DNA of 64,000 nucleotides from Nepenthes gracilis. Lineage: Eukaryota > Streptophyta > Magnoliopsida > Caryophyllales > Nepenthaceae. The notes beneath the pieces are model-generated. The model did not search any database. It was given only the letters and a program-made list of their open reading frames with translations, and was not told where the DNA came from. The position numbers were made by a program, and so were the translations under genes. Below, piece by piece: positions 47,029 through 58,492 of this stretch. Position 1 is the first letter of the stretch. Every line of letters begins with the position of its first letter. The stretch lies in contig BSYO01000020.1 of NCBI GenBank assembly GCA_033239525.1, positions 6,573,892-6,637,891 on the forward strand, written 5' to 3'.

Positions 47029-48039
47029 TCTTGGCTTACGCTGGTTTTTGAGATTGGTCTTTGTCTTTGTCTTTGTAACATGTTCGTTTTTCCGCATGAA
47101 TGAGAAGCATCGTTTTATACTTCGCATCCATGCTTTTTCTATCGTGGAGTGTTGCTCGCTTTTCGCCTTTGTTTTCGTCCGTTGGATCATGCTTCATGTT
47201 TAAACGTTGGGCTCTTTGGAGCCGCTGTTGGTAAGGCCCTATCCGGGCACCTTCTTGCGTGGTGCTCGTCCTTCATAAGAGGATGTCATCACAGCTCACA
47301 CGTTTGGGGGGCTCGATCCGGTGAAGCGGATGTCGTTGCCAAGCCCCTGGAGCCTCAACGAGGGTCAGCGCAGCAGTCAGGCCGCGGTAACCGGACTCCT
47401 GGGTCTAGGACTCGGTCGCGTATGATTGCGGGAGGTGTGTCGCTCCTGCTCAAAGCGTTATAATCACCAAGTTGAGGTCCTAGCCCACGACCATTGTAGA
47501 CTGAAGGTGCTCTCTTCTGTTGGAGAAGGTCGCCGCACGCCTGCGATTCTTTGCCCCCTAAGTTTTGTTGGCCGTAAAGTGGGGCCTCAGGGAGCCCCCA
47601 GGCCTAATGCTTTGACCGCATGGGTCGTTGGCGTGAAGCCTTTGGAATGGATCGCCTGGGTCCTTTGTCCCAGCCTACGGCTGGATGCCTCCGGGCCGCC
47701 TAGCACGGGGCTTAGTCTCTGGGTGGCCGCTGGGGCCTTTTGGCGCTGAGCCATTGTGAGTAAAGCCGTCCCCAGGCCACCTGGCGTGAGGACGGAGTCC
47801 TGGGACGGTCTGCTTCAAACCGCCTGGCACTGAGCCAAGGACTGGTTTTAAGGATGGACGCTTGTCCTCCCGACTTAGGGGCAGTCTAGATCGTTTGATT
47901 TAAGAATGCGATGCATGTCATTAACTCACACGAATGAATATGCAGGATGATAGATCAATTATGCTAATCGAAGATAAAACTCATGTTCAAGCACTCGTTA
48001 TGATGCATGCGTGTGTGACTTACCTGAGCCGGAGTTGCA
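47029..48039. repeat. Repeat-bearing spacer between antisense unit 3 and integrase (element C)
   Basis: 47,210-47,880 contains irregular repeats (CCTGGCA/CGCGTGAGG words and GGCCGCCTAGCACGGGGCT-like units, the last copies near 47,690-47,850). Less regular than the arrays of A and B but in the same place. No ORF is supported. Confidence 0.55.
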
Positions 48040-49190
48040 TTACTGATAGTATTTTCTTAAGTTGGCGGCGTTCCAGGTCCGCAGGACCAGTTTGCCGTTC
48101 TGGGCGCGTAGCTTGTACGCTCCGCTCCGGAGGATTGCGAAGACGAGGAACGGCCCCTCCCACCCGGGGGAGAGTTTGTTCCTATTTGCGATCTTTTCCG
48201 CCGCCTCTGCGCTCCGGAGGATCAGATCTCCAACTTCCAACGGGCGTGCCTTTACTCGCTTGTTGTAGTATCGCGCGACTCGCTGTTGGTAGGCTGCGGT
48301 TCTGAGTCGTGCGGCGTCTCGAACTTCCGAGAGCAAGTCCAGACTTTCCCGAAGCCTTCGTTCATTGGTGGCTGGGTCGAAGCATTCGATCCGCAGCTTG
48401 GCATCCCCATTTCCATGGGTACCACAGCCTCGGCCCCAAAGCAAAGGTTGAAGGGCGTCTCCCTTGTTGGCTCTCTCAGGTTGTTGAATGCGACCATAGC
48501 AATCGATGTTAGCTCCTCGGTCCAGGAGCCCCCTGCATCTTCCAATCTGGTTTTCAACCCGTGCAGCAGTGTGCGGTTGGTGACTTCGACCTGCCCGTTT
48601 GGTTGAGGGTGCGCCACGGATGTGTGCACCAGCTTAATGCGAAGGTCGCGACCGTATTTTGTAAAGCATTTACCGGTGAACTGGGTTCCGTTATCGGTTA
48701 TTACGACCTGAGGAATCCCAAAGCGGCAAACGATGCCCTGACGGAGGAACTCTGTCGCATTTTGTTCTGTGATCTTTGCGAGAGGGACGGCTTCCACCCA
48801 CTTCGTAAAGTAGTCGATGCCAACGATCAAGAATTTCCTCTGTCCGGCAGCCATTGGTAGGGGTCCAAGTATGTCGAGCCCCCATTGTGCGAACGGCCAT
48901 GGGGATTGGAGATAGTGCAGTTCGGTGTGTGGCTGGTGCGTCATGTTGCCATGGACCTGGCAACTTTCACACTTGCAGACGAATTCCATAGCGTCTCGTT
49001 TCAAGGTGGGCCAGTAGAACCCTTGCCGCATGACGTTGAACGATAGGTTCTTCCCGCCAACGTGTGATCCGCACAGCCCCAGGTGTACTTCCGCCAACGC
49101 ATAGTCGGCTTCCTCCGGAGTGAGGCACTTCAGGAAAGGGGTGGAGTATCCTCACCTGTATAGTCTCCCATTTAGGACCGTGTACCATCC
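48040..49190 (-). pseudogene. Element C integrase
   Basis: Main frame 49,097-48,252: zinc-binding part with VHLGLCGSHVGG and CKCESC (residues 5-46), catalytic core with Asp75 in WGLDILGPL, Asp135 in ITDNGTQF and Glu171 in NGQVEVTNR, that is D-x59-D-x35-E as expected. The C-terminal part 48,444-48,040 is in another frame (ARYYNKRVKARPLEVGDLIL and LSPGWEGPF), so a frameshift lies near 48,400. The catalytic triad is intact; the frame is not. Confidence 0.92.
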
Positions 49191-49334
49191 GACCGTTTTC
49201 TTGATTTGCTTGGCTTCGTTGATGTCTTCTGGTAGGGTCTCTTAAGTTAGGAACCTTACGTATGGGGTCATCCAGTTGTCCCTCGTGTTAACATGAAGGA
49301 CTTCTTTGTCTTCGGCGTCAATGCTGGGTACGTT

Positions 49335-49851
49335 CTAGACTTCCCTAGGCTCCCTCGCGTACTGCTCTACAGTTCTGGCGACCGCATCCCGTGCCAGTCG
49401 GTCAGCGCGTTTGTTATCCGATCTCGGGATATGTTCGATCTCAAACCGACCGAACTCAGGGATCAGGCCCTTACCCAGCCAGTACCTCACAAGTTGCGGG
49501 TTTGAGGCTTCGAAATTCCCCTTCACCGATTGACCACGAGTTTGAGTCACTACACACGACCAACGACCGCGCGGAACACTCCCTCGCCAGCCGTAGACCC
49601 TCGAGAAGGGCCTCATACTCCGCAACGTTGTTCGTGGCCGGAAAGGCCAGAGTAACGGAGTATACGATCTCCATGCCCTCGGGCGTCCTTAGCACGATAC
49701 CAGCTCCGCTGCCTATCTGGGTGGACGATCCGTCCACGTTTAGGGTCCACGCAGGCGAATCATCGCCCTCCGTACCTCCTGGATTGCTGTCCTCTTCCCG
49801 TCGGCCGGGCGCCGCCTCGACGATAAAGTCCGCCAGAGCCTGTCCTTTCAC
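49335..49851 (-). pseudogene. Element C second RNase H (plant type)
   Basis: KGQALADFIVEAAPG leads into an RNase H fold: WTLNVDGSSTQIGSGAGIVL (first Asp), NNVAEYEALLEGLRLA (Glu), VVCSDSNSW (Asp position), then, after a frameshift near 49,540, VKGNFEASNPQLVRYW and HIPRSDNKRADRLA. A second RNase H after the RT-linked one marks the Tat lineage. Confidence 0.85.
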
Positions 49852-50009
49852 GGCTGGTCGGGGCTGGAATTCTAGATCGAATTCTCCCAGCTCGACGGCC
49901 CACTTAACCAGCCCGGCCCGACGTCTCCCGGTTAAGCCGCAAGATTGACTTGGCCGGGTGGTCCATCAAAGACGACGATCCGGTGAGACTGGAAGTAGGG
50001 CCGCAGCTT

Positions 50010-51377
50010 TCACGCTGCATAGACAAGCACGAGCGCCATCTTTTCAGCGTGCGGATAGCGGGCCTCTACGTCAGTTAGCACCCGGCTTACGTAATACACC
50101 GGCTGTTGCCTACCCTCGTGCTCCGCGACTAGTACAGAGCTGAGGGCTGACGCCGATGTGGCTAGGTAGAGATAGAGGTCTTCCCCTTCGCGCGGCGAGC
50201 TTAAAAGCGGCACGCTGGAGAGGTAAGTCTTCAGTTCCTTGAAGGCTTCGTCACATTCTTCATTCCATTTGAACCCGTGCGATTTGGTGCCCCTTAGCGC
50301 CTTAAAGAAGGGCAAATATTTCTCGGCTGACTTGGCTAGGAACCGCGAGAGGGTGGCTATCCGCCCCGTCAGCTTCTGAACTTCTTTTATTGTCCGCGGA
50401 GGGTTCAAGTCGAGTATGGTGTTGATCTTCTCTGGATTGGCTTCTATTCTGCGTTGGGATACAATGAAGCCTATGAACTTTCCAGAGGTCACCCCGAACG
50501 CGTATTTGATAGGATTGAGCTTCATCCCATGCCGTCGGAGGATCTGAAAGGTCTCATCTAGGTCGTTGACATGGTGGCTCGCGACTTTGCTTTTTACGAG
50601 CATGTCGTCGACGTACACCTCCACATTTCGCCCAATTTGAGCTTCGAACATTTTGTTCACAAGGCGCTGGTACGTCGCGCCAGCATTCTTGAGACCAAAG
50701 GGCATCATTTTATAACAATATGTCCCTTGATCTGTCATGAACGAGGTGTGCTTCTCGTCTTCTGGGTCCATCCTGATCTGGCTGTACCCAGAGTATCCGT
50801 CCATGAAACTCAGTAGTTCGTGCATGGATGTGGAATCCACGAGCTGGTCGATCCTGGGAAGCGGAAAGCTATCTTTGGGGCAGGCCTTATTCACGTCCGT
50901 GAAGTCGACGCACATCCGCCACTTGCCGCTGCTCTTTTTCACCAAAGACGGCGTTGGCCGGCTTCTCGGCATGGACTTCCCTGATGAATCCGACATCCAG
51001 GATCCTCTTTACTTCTTCCCGATGGCGACCAACTTCTCGACGGAGTGGTTCCTCCGCTTCTGCCGGACGGGTTTTCGGCTCGCGTCAAGGCCCAGCTTGT
51101 GCACTATGACTTCGGCCGATATCCCGGGCATGTCAGCGGGGACCCAGGCGAATACGTCGGAGTTAGCTCTAATGAAGGTAATCAAGCTGTCGCGCTCCGC
51201 AGGTTGAAGGGATCTCCCCACGTTGACGCACCGTTCCGGATCGGAAGGGTTAAGCGGGATCGCCCCAGTTTCCTCCCCTAACTGGGCCTGTTGCAGCGAC
51301 GTCTCGTCGCGGAGATCAAGGTCTTCGCTCGGTTTGCATGGTGCCACGGGGTTGATTTGGGACAGGTAGCAGGTCCG
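50010..51377 (-). pseudogene. Element C reverse transcriptase and first RNase H
   Basis: Linker with FAWVPADMPGIS and RQKRRNHSVEKL, a shifted patch near 51,015-50,930, then GKWRMCVDFTDVNKACPKD, PFGLKNAGATYQRL and the catalytic YVDDM (YVDD at 50,615-50,604), then the connection and the start of RNase H (VSRVLTDVEARYPHAEKMAL). The frame ends with TGA at 50,010 where relatives read CGA (GCG-TGA-AAG), followed at once by the expected KLRPYFQSHRIVVF. The RT core itself is uninterrupted over about 320 codons. Confidence 0.93.
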
Positions 51378-52136
51378 TCACATTTCTTGGTCTCCAAGAA
51401 CTTCTCCCACGCCCCAGGGAGTAGGAAATTTCACCTTTAGGTGTGGGATGGACGTTACGGCCTCAAAGGCAGTCAAGAAAGGTCTGTCGAATATGGCATT
51501 ATAGACGGATGGAAGGTCGACGACAAGGAACGCATGACTCGGCGTCATGGAGAGCGGGTGTGTCCCCACCGTGACTTCCACCCGCACTATCCCTTGCAGA
51601 GGGAATCGCTCGTTGTCCAAGCCGTACAATGGTCCGCTCGCAGCCTTCATTTGGTTCCGTTTTAGTCCAAGTTTAAGGAATGCAGTGAGATACAACAAAT
51701 TTTGTAAACTTTCATTATCAATGAAGACCCGTTTCAGTTGGTAGTCATCACCACCAGCTGAAACAAGGGCCGATACAACAAGGGGGTCAGTGTGGGGAGA
51801 GGTTACATAAGCCATGTCGTCGCTACTAAAGCTAATGACATCATTCCTAACCCCTATCTTCGCCCGCTTGTTGCTGGAAGTTGTCTCCGGCTGTCCGTAC
51901 CTGGCGCTCGCAGCGTCGGCGGAAGAAATCATGTAAACTACGCCGGCTGCCGTGCGGGCTCTCGGAGGCTCGCTAGCCTCACCATCGGAGGTAGCAGGTT
52001 CCTTCCCCGGACTCTTCACGAACCTCTTCAAGTGTCCGCGCCGGATCAGATCTTGATTTCCCTGCTTTGCGCAGGTGTGGGGTTCTCGGTCGAGTGCCCC
52101 GAGATAGCGGTGGTACCGGGCGTGATTGGCCCACAG
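51378..52136 (-). pseudogene. Element C aspartic protease region
   Basis: In frame with gag. Contains DPLVVSALVSAGGDDYQLKR and FIDNESLQNLLYL, then GPLYGLDNE and AIFDRPFL. The active-site Gly of D-x-G is replaced (DNES; element A has DNGSS), and the usual GRPWL is FDRPFL, so the protease would probably be inactive. A TGA lies at the end of the frame (51,378-51,380), before the RT linker, in the same frame. Confidence 0.82.
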
Positions 52137-53540
52137 TCATTTGTCGGCAGGACCCTTGGACATTTTTGGCCACTTGAAGAATTTTTCATCCTGGATCTGC
52201 ATCAGGATGTTTGTGCGGCTGTCGTTCAGCGGGGTCAGGGAGGTCCTGCTGTAATCCCTTTTGGGCCCCGGCAGGGGCCGCTGCTGCTTTCGGCGCTCCG
52301 AGTAGCCCTGGCTATCGCCGTCCCTCTTTCTCCCTCCAAAAGCTCTAGGGGCTTCCGGGGGCCGGTCCACTCGCTCGGGGGGTTTCGCCTCGTTGGCCTC
52401 TTCGGCCGTGATGTACGCCCGGGCAATGGTCACAGCCTCCCGGAAGGCCTGAGGGCGCTGGTGCGACAGATGTTTGAAGAAGTCCTCTGCCGCCAGTGTG
52501 GCGACGAAGGCGTTGAGTTTCAGCTCGTCGGAGAGGTGAGGGATCCGCTGCGCCTCAGTAATGAAATGGTCCAGAAACCGCTTCAGACTTTCATCCGTCC
52601 TTTGGCGGAGGTGGACCAGGTGCCAGGGTTGTCTTTCCTCCCTTCTGCTGGAAGTGAACTGGCTCAAGAAGCTATCATCAAGCTCGTCAAACGAGCGTAT
52701 GGAGTTCGGGGGGAGGTCGTGGAACCAGAGCAACGCGTCACCCCTAAGGGTGACGGGGAAACACTGGCAGATCAGGGCCTCGCTCGCCCCTTGTAGAGAG
52801 AGGTGGGTGCGGAAGCAGTTGAGGTGGTCCATTGGGTCCTTGCTTCCGTCGTATCCCTCCAGGACCGGCATTTTAAACTTGCTTGGCAACGGCTGCGTCC
52901 GCAAGTCCATGGCGAAGGGCGATCTACGGAGGTCGGCGGAGGAGGTCGTGGGTTTCTCCTTATGCAGGGTGTCCCACAACACCATGACTTTCTCCTCCAT
53001 CGAGGGGTCCGTAGAGCCTCTCCGCCCATTGAGGACGTCACGGAGCTCCGTATTGCCCTGGAGGTGTGCCTGAGCTTGTCAGGGGTGGCGACTCTCCGCC
53101 TGGGAGGCGCGTTCGCCATTGGAGCCTGCAGCGGGTGGCCTCCTATTGCCACGCGAGTTACGGGGGTTGCGCCCTTCGGGGCTGTCCTCCCTGTCATTGT
53201 CGGTGGGATGGCTTTCCGCCTCATTCTCGCCATTTTTACTTGGGGCAGTCGGGGCTGCCGCGCCGTCAAGTCGATTAGCTCGCCTCCTGCGAGCGGCTTC
53301 TCGACACCTTTCTCTCTTGGAGGTGGAGGCCTGGGTTGCTGGAGGAGCGGTCCTGGGCCAGACAGTCCCAGTGTTCTCGCATACGGCGAGGAGGACCTCC
53401 TTCAAATCGTTTATGTCCGCAGCCAGGCGGCGGACGTCAGGCTCCGGTTGATCGTTTGCCTGGTTCCCTGCGGGGGGAACTTCGTTTTGGGCGGTGACTT
53501 CCACCACAGGAGCGCTAGCTTGTGCTCGGGTGTTCACCAT
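52137..53540 (-). pseudogene. Element C gag
   Basis: The ATG at 53,540 (MVNTRAQASAPVVEV) was chosen because element A starts gag with the same residues. A 468-codon frame with one TGA at 53,079-53,081. It contains a basic, disordered region, then the Retrotrans_gag core: PVLEGYDGSKDPMDHLNCF, ALLWFHDLPPNSIRSFDEL and AEDFFKHLSHQRPQAF. It stops (TGA, 52,137) just before the zinc-knuckle region, where C and H residues survive only in part (ARYHRYLG and, in another frame, GTRPRTPHLRKA). Confidence 0.88.
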
Positions 53541-53592
53541 TTTCTGTTGTTCAGTAGCTAGATGGGAAAGAGACACTTGGCTTTCTGTCAGA

Positions 53593-53610
53593 TTCCCACA
53601 GACGGCGCCA
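53593..53610 (-). other. Primer binding site of element C
   Basis: The minus strand reads TGGCGCCGTCTGTGGGAA, one base from the LTR end at 53,612. The TGGCGCC core is common in plant Gypsy elements; assignment to tRNA-Asp is uncertain. Confidence 0.85.
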
Positions 53611-53611
53611 A

Positions 53612-54208
53612 TGTTGCATCCCGGGCCCACGGTTATCGTACGGATTAGAGAGCCTTCGGATTCCTAAGCGTGCGGTCGCCGGAAGGGTCCGGGTCTCCGT
53701 CCCCGTAAACTGGACTCCGCACAACACAAACAACAAACAAGAGGTCAAGGGTCTGGCAGGATTTCTCCCACCGAGGCCGCTCCGACGCCAAGTCGGCAAA
53801 TTCCCGCAGTAAACGGAAATGGCGCGCGCTAAGGGGGTGCGCGGAAGAATGTTGTGTAAGCGTAGAGGATGCTTGTGCGGTGATGTGGAGAGTGCAATGA
53901 GCAGGTGGTGGAAGGCCTGACTTCCTTGATACACCGCAATGGGTGGCTGACTTTCCCGTGATCTCAGGAGATGCTGGGAAGGTGAACCAGTAAGCTACTG
54001 CAGATGAGACGGTGCTCCGTCTCGACTCGTCACTCTCGTGTTTTCAATTAGAGAAGAGGGAAGCAGTTGAGTGCGATTCGCCGTTTGAATTCTTGATTCA
54101 AAGGGAAGTAAAGAATGTAAGATGCTCGAAGAGATGTCGAGAAAATGTCCCTTTCTGTGGGGTGTGAGGGTTCTTATACGCCTCTCCTGTTAGGACTCTC
54201 GCGCCAAA
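53612..54208 (-). repeat. 5' LTR of element C, truncated
   Basis: Matches the left LTR from TGTTGCATCC to GCGCCAAA (597 of about 994 bp) and then stops abruptly. The outer part (U3 end) is missing and is replaced by the duplicated flank. Minus-strand TATA-like site at about 54,168-54,185. Confidence 0.92.
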
Positions 54209-54985
54209 GACAGGCAAAGAAGAGAGCAAACATAGAGGAAATTGATCTTGAAGTTATTTTGTATTAGTTGAAGTATTTGGTTTAAAGTAAGTACATTTAA
54301 ATTATTTTTTTTTTGTTAATGAGAATCTTGAGATTTATCATTTTGTTTTTCGTTTAAACATATATGCATTTGCTTCATTATTATCCTTCTTACCGTTCTT
54401 TACATATATGTCTATTTTGCTTAAGGAGTTTAAATTTTCAAACACTTGTGCCTAATTTATAATATTATTTATATTTGTTAAAATATTTAACTATTTGATC
54501 TTACTTGCCATTCTGTACAAATATTTGACACAAATTTGTAAAGATTAATTATTTTTCTATAATTTTGAAAAAGTTTGCAAATTTAATATTTTTATAGAAT
54601 TTTTTTGTTTTGATTTAATAGTAATTATTATAAGAAAATTGATGGTTTATATTCGAATATGTCTTAATATACTATGTACAATCTGAATATCGATCTCATC
54701 ATCCACAAGTAAAAAAGTAACATTCAATTTCATCTATAAAGTATACATATAAACGACCATTGCATGGGTCTTTAATAATTCTATACCGACTTTAGGCTAT
54801 GAGAACTATATATAGCCCGATCTTCTAAGTTTGCCATTTGATATCAATCAATGAAATTCTCACAACTCTTTGTTTAAATGTTTTGAATAAAATTATTGAT
54901 ATTCGGCACATTTTACATTTTCACATTTAGCCATTGTTATTTGTCATTTTCATGTTTTATTCGTTTATATTTGTATATATAAACT
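54206..54985. repeat. Second copy of the element C left flank, without the element
   Basis: Matches 40,946-41,729. It runs through TATATATAAACT and continues without a break as ATATATATTTTATT, so it looks like an unoccupied insertion site. The join to the LTR shares only a few bases (AAAGA). Confidence 0.92.
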
Positions 54986-57321
54986 ATATATATTTTATTA
55001 AATATTAGACTTTATACTTATCATATTTTATTAACCTTTATATTAACGAGTTTAGATAATCTTGTAGGGTTAGATAGAAAAAAGTATTGCATCAGATAAT
55101 CTTATAGAGTTAGATAAGAAAACTGATCAGAGATCTTATTTTTAGTTGTTTAATTTTAGCATTTAAAAGTCATGTATTTAGACTTTAGCTTATACTGGTC
55201 GATTTGTATTATAATCATGAATATTTGAATTTTGTATTATCATACACTTGTTTTCTGCTCTAATGTTCATGGATGGCAAGTACAGATAGACACTTGATCA
55301 TCAGGTTAACCTAAAAGTTGGGGCAAATCTTATGATTTTGATAACAGATTATATTCAGAATTATTTATTGATCTATGTTGTAGGGTTGTGTTTGATTACT
55401 AATTATATTTGGCGTTATCGTGCTTATGATTTTGTACGAGTTCATAACATGAACGACATGTTGTGCCGTTGGGTCCTTGTCTTTTCGTTGAATCAGTTTG
55501 TATTTTGCGTGTAACTTTGCGGATTCTGGGCTGTGTTATGTGTTACGGATGCGTTGTGTTAAGTTGATCAGGTCTGCGGGTTTTGGTTGACTTGCTCTGG
55601 TCTGCTATGATTCCTTGTTTTATTTTATTTTTTTATTTGTTTATGGATTATCTCACCTTGTGGTTGTAAATATTCTAAAAATTATACTATTTATATTAAA
55701 ATAATATGTAAGTATATATATATATATATATATATACATTTAACAAAAAATTCTTTATATAAAAAAGATATTATATAAAAAATTTTTAATTTAATATTTA
55801 TTTATAAAAATATATAATTATAAAAAAAAAATTATAATTTGAGTCAGGTTGGCGGAACTTACTTTCATCCTTAACTGTGTATCACCCAAAAAAATTAATT
55901 TGGTATAATATTTTGATAATATCCGTCCATAATAATCATATATATTAACTAAACCTTATAAATTTTAGGTTGAGTCGGTTAGATAACTCGATTTTGATAA
56001 ATTATGATTTTGCGACATTTAGAGTGTTCATATCTATTCATCTAAATAAGTATTTATATCTAAATATAAATACTTAATTTAAAAACCATTACATTAAATC
56101 ATTTAAAATTTTTTAGGCTATCTAAAATTTAAAATTCAAGATTAGAAAGGCTCATTTAGATACTTTGAATTATAGTGTTCATCTAGCCTTGATGGATCCA
56201 AAATTTTCTCTCTCATATCTTCTTTTATCTTTCCACTTGCGCCTTTTTTTGGTGCTCTCATTCTTCTCTTTTTCTCTTTGACATTTATTATTCTCTTCGT
56301 AATTATCGTCATTTTTATTTATCTCAACTTCGATTTATACCCTTCTCATGCCAAAATTATTTTTTAAACTTTATTGAATGATATAAAAAATAAATTTTTA
56401 TCAAATTTTGAATCACTATCTTATGAATCTCACATCTATTGATATGTTATTTAATAACATGTTCAGTGTTGTATGAGAATTGACTCGGGTGGAGTAAATT
56501 TTTCAGTGGCGTATAATGGATGTTTGAAGAGAGTATGGGCATGGTTTGTCCAGAGGAGTAATATTCGATCTATGCCTAAGGGGTGCATTTGTGCCGTTTA
56601 TCCAGTAAGTTTATTTTTAATATGTCCTTGATGGGTGCTTATGTGCTGACATTAATATAAAAGCACATGTGCGATTTTTAGGGTATTCATTAATATATTA
56701 TTGTGTTTTATTTTTTATTAATTGGGTATATTATTTTATTATTAAGAAGAATATATATTTTTTATTATTAGGATTCATTATTATAATATATTATGTTCTC
56801 ATATTGTTGAAAGTTTTTTTGTAAGGGGACTCAATGTATAATAGATATTTTTTAGACTTATAGTTTCAGAATTTTTTTCCTCATTCTTAAAGGAAATTTT
56901 GAAGTGAAATATTATTCTTCATTGTTATAATTATTATATTATTATTTGGTATTATTATGTTACCTTCTTACGAGTTCAAATAAAATCTTCAGAAACGATT
57001 ATTATAGAGATTAGTCATTAATTTCTTGAGCAAAGCTTTGATAATTGGAACCCAATAAATTCGACCGTTGAGAAGTCAGTAAAAATATATATTTAATTAT
57101 TTTTAAAGTCTTTTAAAAATATTATTTAATTAGTATAGATGATCAATATAAATAGTCTAATAAACCATATGAACTATAATAGATATCTAAATTTAAAATA
57201 GTAATATAACCGATTTAATTTGAGCATTTTAAAGATACAATTTAATTTGAATAAATTGAATTTTCCTTTTTCTTTATATAACAATAAATTATTTACAATA
57301 TATATATATATATATATATAT
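54986..57321. other. AT-rich spacer, no gene seen
   Basis: TA microsatellites at about 55,714-55,736 and 57,299-57,321. 56,460-56,640 (ATGCCTAAGGGGTGCATTTGTGCC) resembles 24,940-25,020. No ORF is supported. Confidence 0.5.
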
Positions 57322-58372
57322 TGTTGCGTCCGCATATTCCGGCCGTGTACGACAAGAGTCCAAGTCCACTTTTTGTGTTCTTGGACGAATGGAATCTTGC
57401 AACACATGAAGGAATTGTCAAGTTTGACGAAAACAGTGTTTCGGGAAGAAAAAGAGGACGAGGGCACAAGGCACGAGGACTTTACGTGGAAAATCCCTTT
57501 TTGAATGAAAAGAGAAAAAATCACAATAGTGGACGCTGAGTCCGAAAGATTCCACTATTGTAAGAATGGGGTACAACTTGTTCATAGTGATACTATTTGT
57601 TACCACACAAAGTTACAAGGCGGGAAGTCTTGTTCTCTCTTCTCTTTTCTCCTTTTCTTTTTCTTGGTAGCCATTTATAATATGTATGCAAATGACAACT
57701 GTTGGAATCCTTTCTCTTGTTACTTGAATGGGGTATTTATAGAGAAAAATTATGCCGTTGACATAGAACACGTGGTGTTGGCGTGTGCAGGGACGCCTGC
57801 CACTAACTCTGCGGATCCAGCGTGTCAGGTGCCGTTAGACCCATCATGATGGCGCTTGCTTTGAGCGCCGTGATTTCCTGCGGGGATGGCGTGTTGTAGA
57901 GAATGCGTGCTCCTTGGTAACAGTGAATCATTTGAGCTGGCGCGCCCGGTCATCTTAGATCCTCTTTTCCCTTGACCCGAGAGCCCAGAGGCGATGAAAT
58001 TGTCCTCGTACCTAGAAAGCCTTCTGGGTCTTTGCCGGATCATCGGGTTTATTTAGTTAGGCTCTCGGACGTTTCGCTTGTTAAGGGTCATTGGGATTTC
58101 GGTGCCATGTTGTTAGCTTTATGTCCTCGGGATTTCATTGATGACGTCATCCCCTCATAGCGTCCTCGTGCCTCTTGGGTTAAATTGGTCTCTCGGACCA
58201 TTGTTGCCATTTCGGCTTCTAGGGACGCAAGCCCAGGTCCTCGGGTTTCTATGGCCAACTTAACCTCTTGGGCTAAGTTTGATTTTTGGATCTCTTGGGT
58301 CAGATTGTTCTCGTAGTCCTCTCGATCCGTAGTCGTGGCTTTGGGCTTTCGTTTGGGTGCCGGGGCCCATCA
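57322..58372 (-). mobile_element. Solo LTR 2, directly upstream of the TBL gene
   Basis: Plus-strand ends TGTTGCGTCC and GGGGCCCATCA, 1,051 bp, flanked by TATAT on both sides (57,317-57,321 and 58,373-58,377; low complexity, but consistent). It shares TTTACGTGGAAAATCCC with solo LTR 1. Minus-strand TATA CTATAAATAC at about 57,732-57,742 and CACGTG at 57,769-57,774, so its own transcription would run away from the TBL gene. Confidence 0.85.
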
Positions 58373-58390
58373 TATATACATATATCTTTG

Positions 58391-58397
58391 TATATAA
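58391..58397 (+). promoter_or_regulatory. TATA box of the TBL gene
   Basis: TATATAA lies 96 bases before the ATG at 58,493 and only 18 bases after the end of solo LTR 2. A pyrimidine/CA-rich leader (CTACCACAGCACCTCC) follows, as in plant 5' UTRs. Confidence 0.6.
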
Positions 58398-58492
58398 TTC
58401 AACCAACCCGCTACCTGTGAAGAGCTCGCTCTCAATTTCAAAAAGAAGCAACCTACCACAGCACCTCCAACCCAACCGTCGCGGTTAAAGGC

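Larger units (their letters stand above)
41730..54208 (-). mobile_element. Element C: near-complete Gypsy (Tat-like) element, right LTR truncated
   Basis: 12.5 kb. On the minus strand: 5' LTR (truncated), primer site, gag, protease, RT, RNase H, second RNase H, integrase. On the plus strand, between integrase and the 3' LTR: three antisense transcription units. The gag-to-RT part stays almost wholly in one frame from 53,540 to 50,010, broken by a few TGA codons and a short shifted patch near 51,015-50,930, so it is the best preserved autonomous-type copy here. It is not functional as it stands. Confidence 0.95.

Noticed and set aside
51792..52796. A 334-codon plus-strand open frame
   Set aside because: Exact shadow of the gag/protease frame of element C on the minus strand; no own motifs.
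48040..53540. Element C as a virus or intact active element
   Set aside because: Pol is interrupted by several stops and shifts, there is no envelope-like frame, and the right LTR is truncated; it is an ordinary decayed LTR retrotransposon.
52803..53561. A 252-codon plus-strand open frame
   Set aside because: Shadow of element C gag.
57301..57321. TATAT next to solo LTR 2 as strong TSD proof
   Set aside because: The left flank is a TA microsatellite, so the match is weak on its own; I kept the LTR call because of both termini and family similarity.
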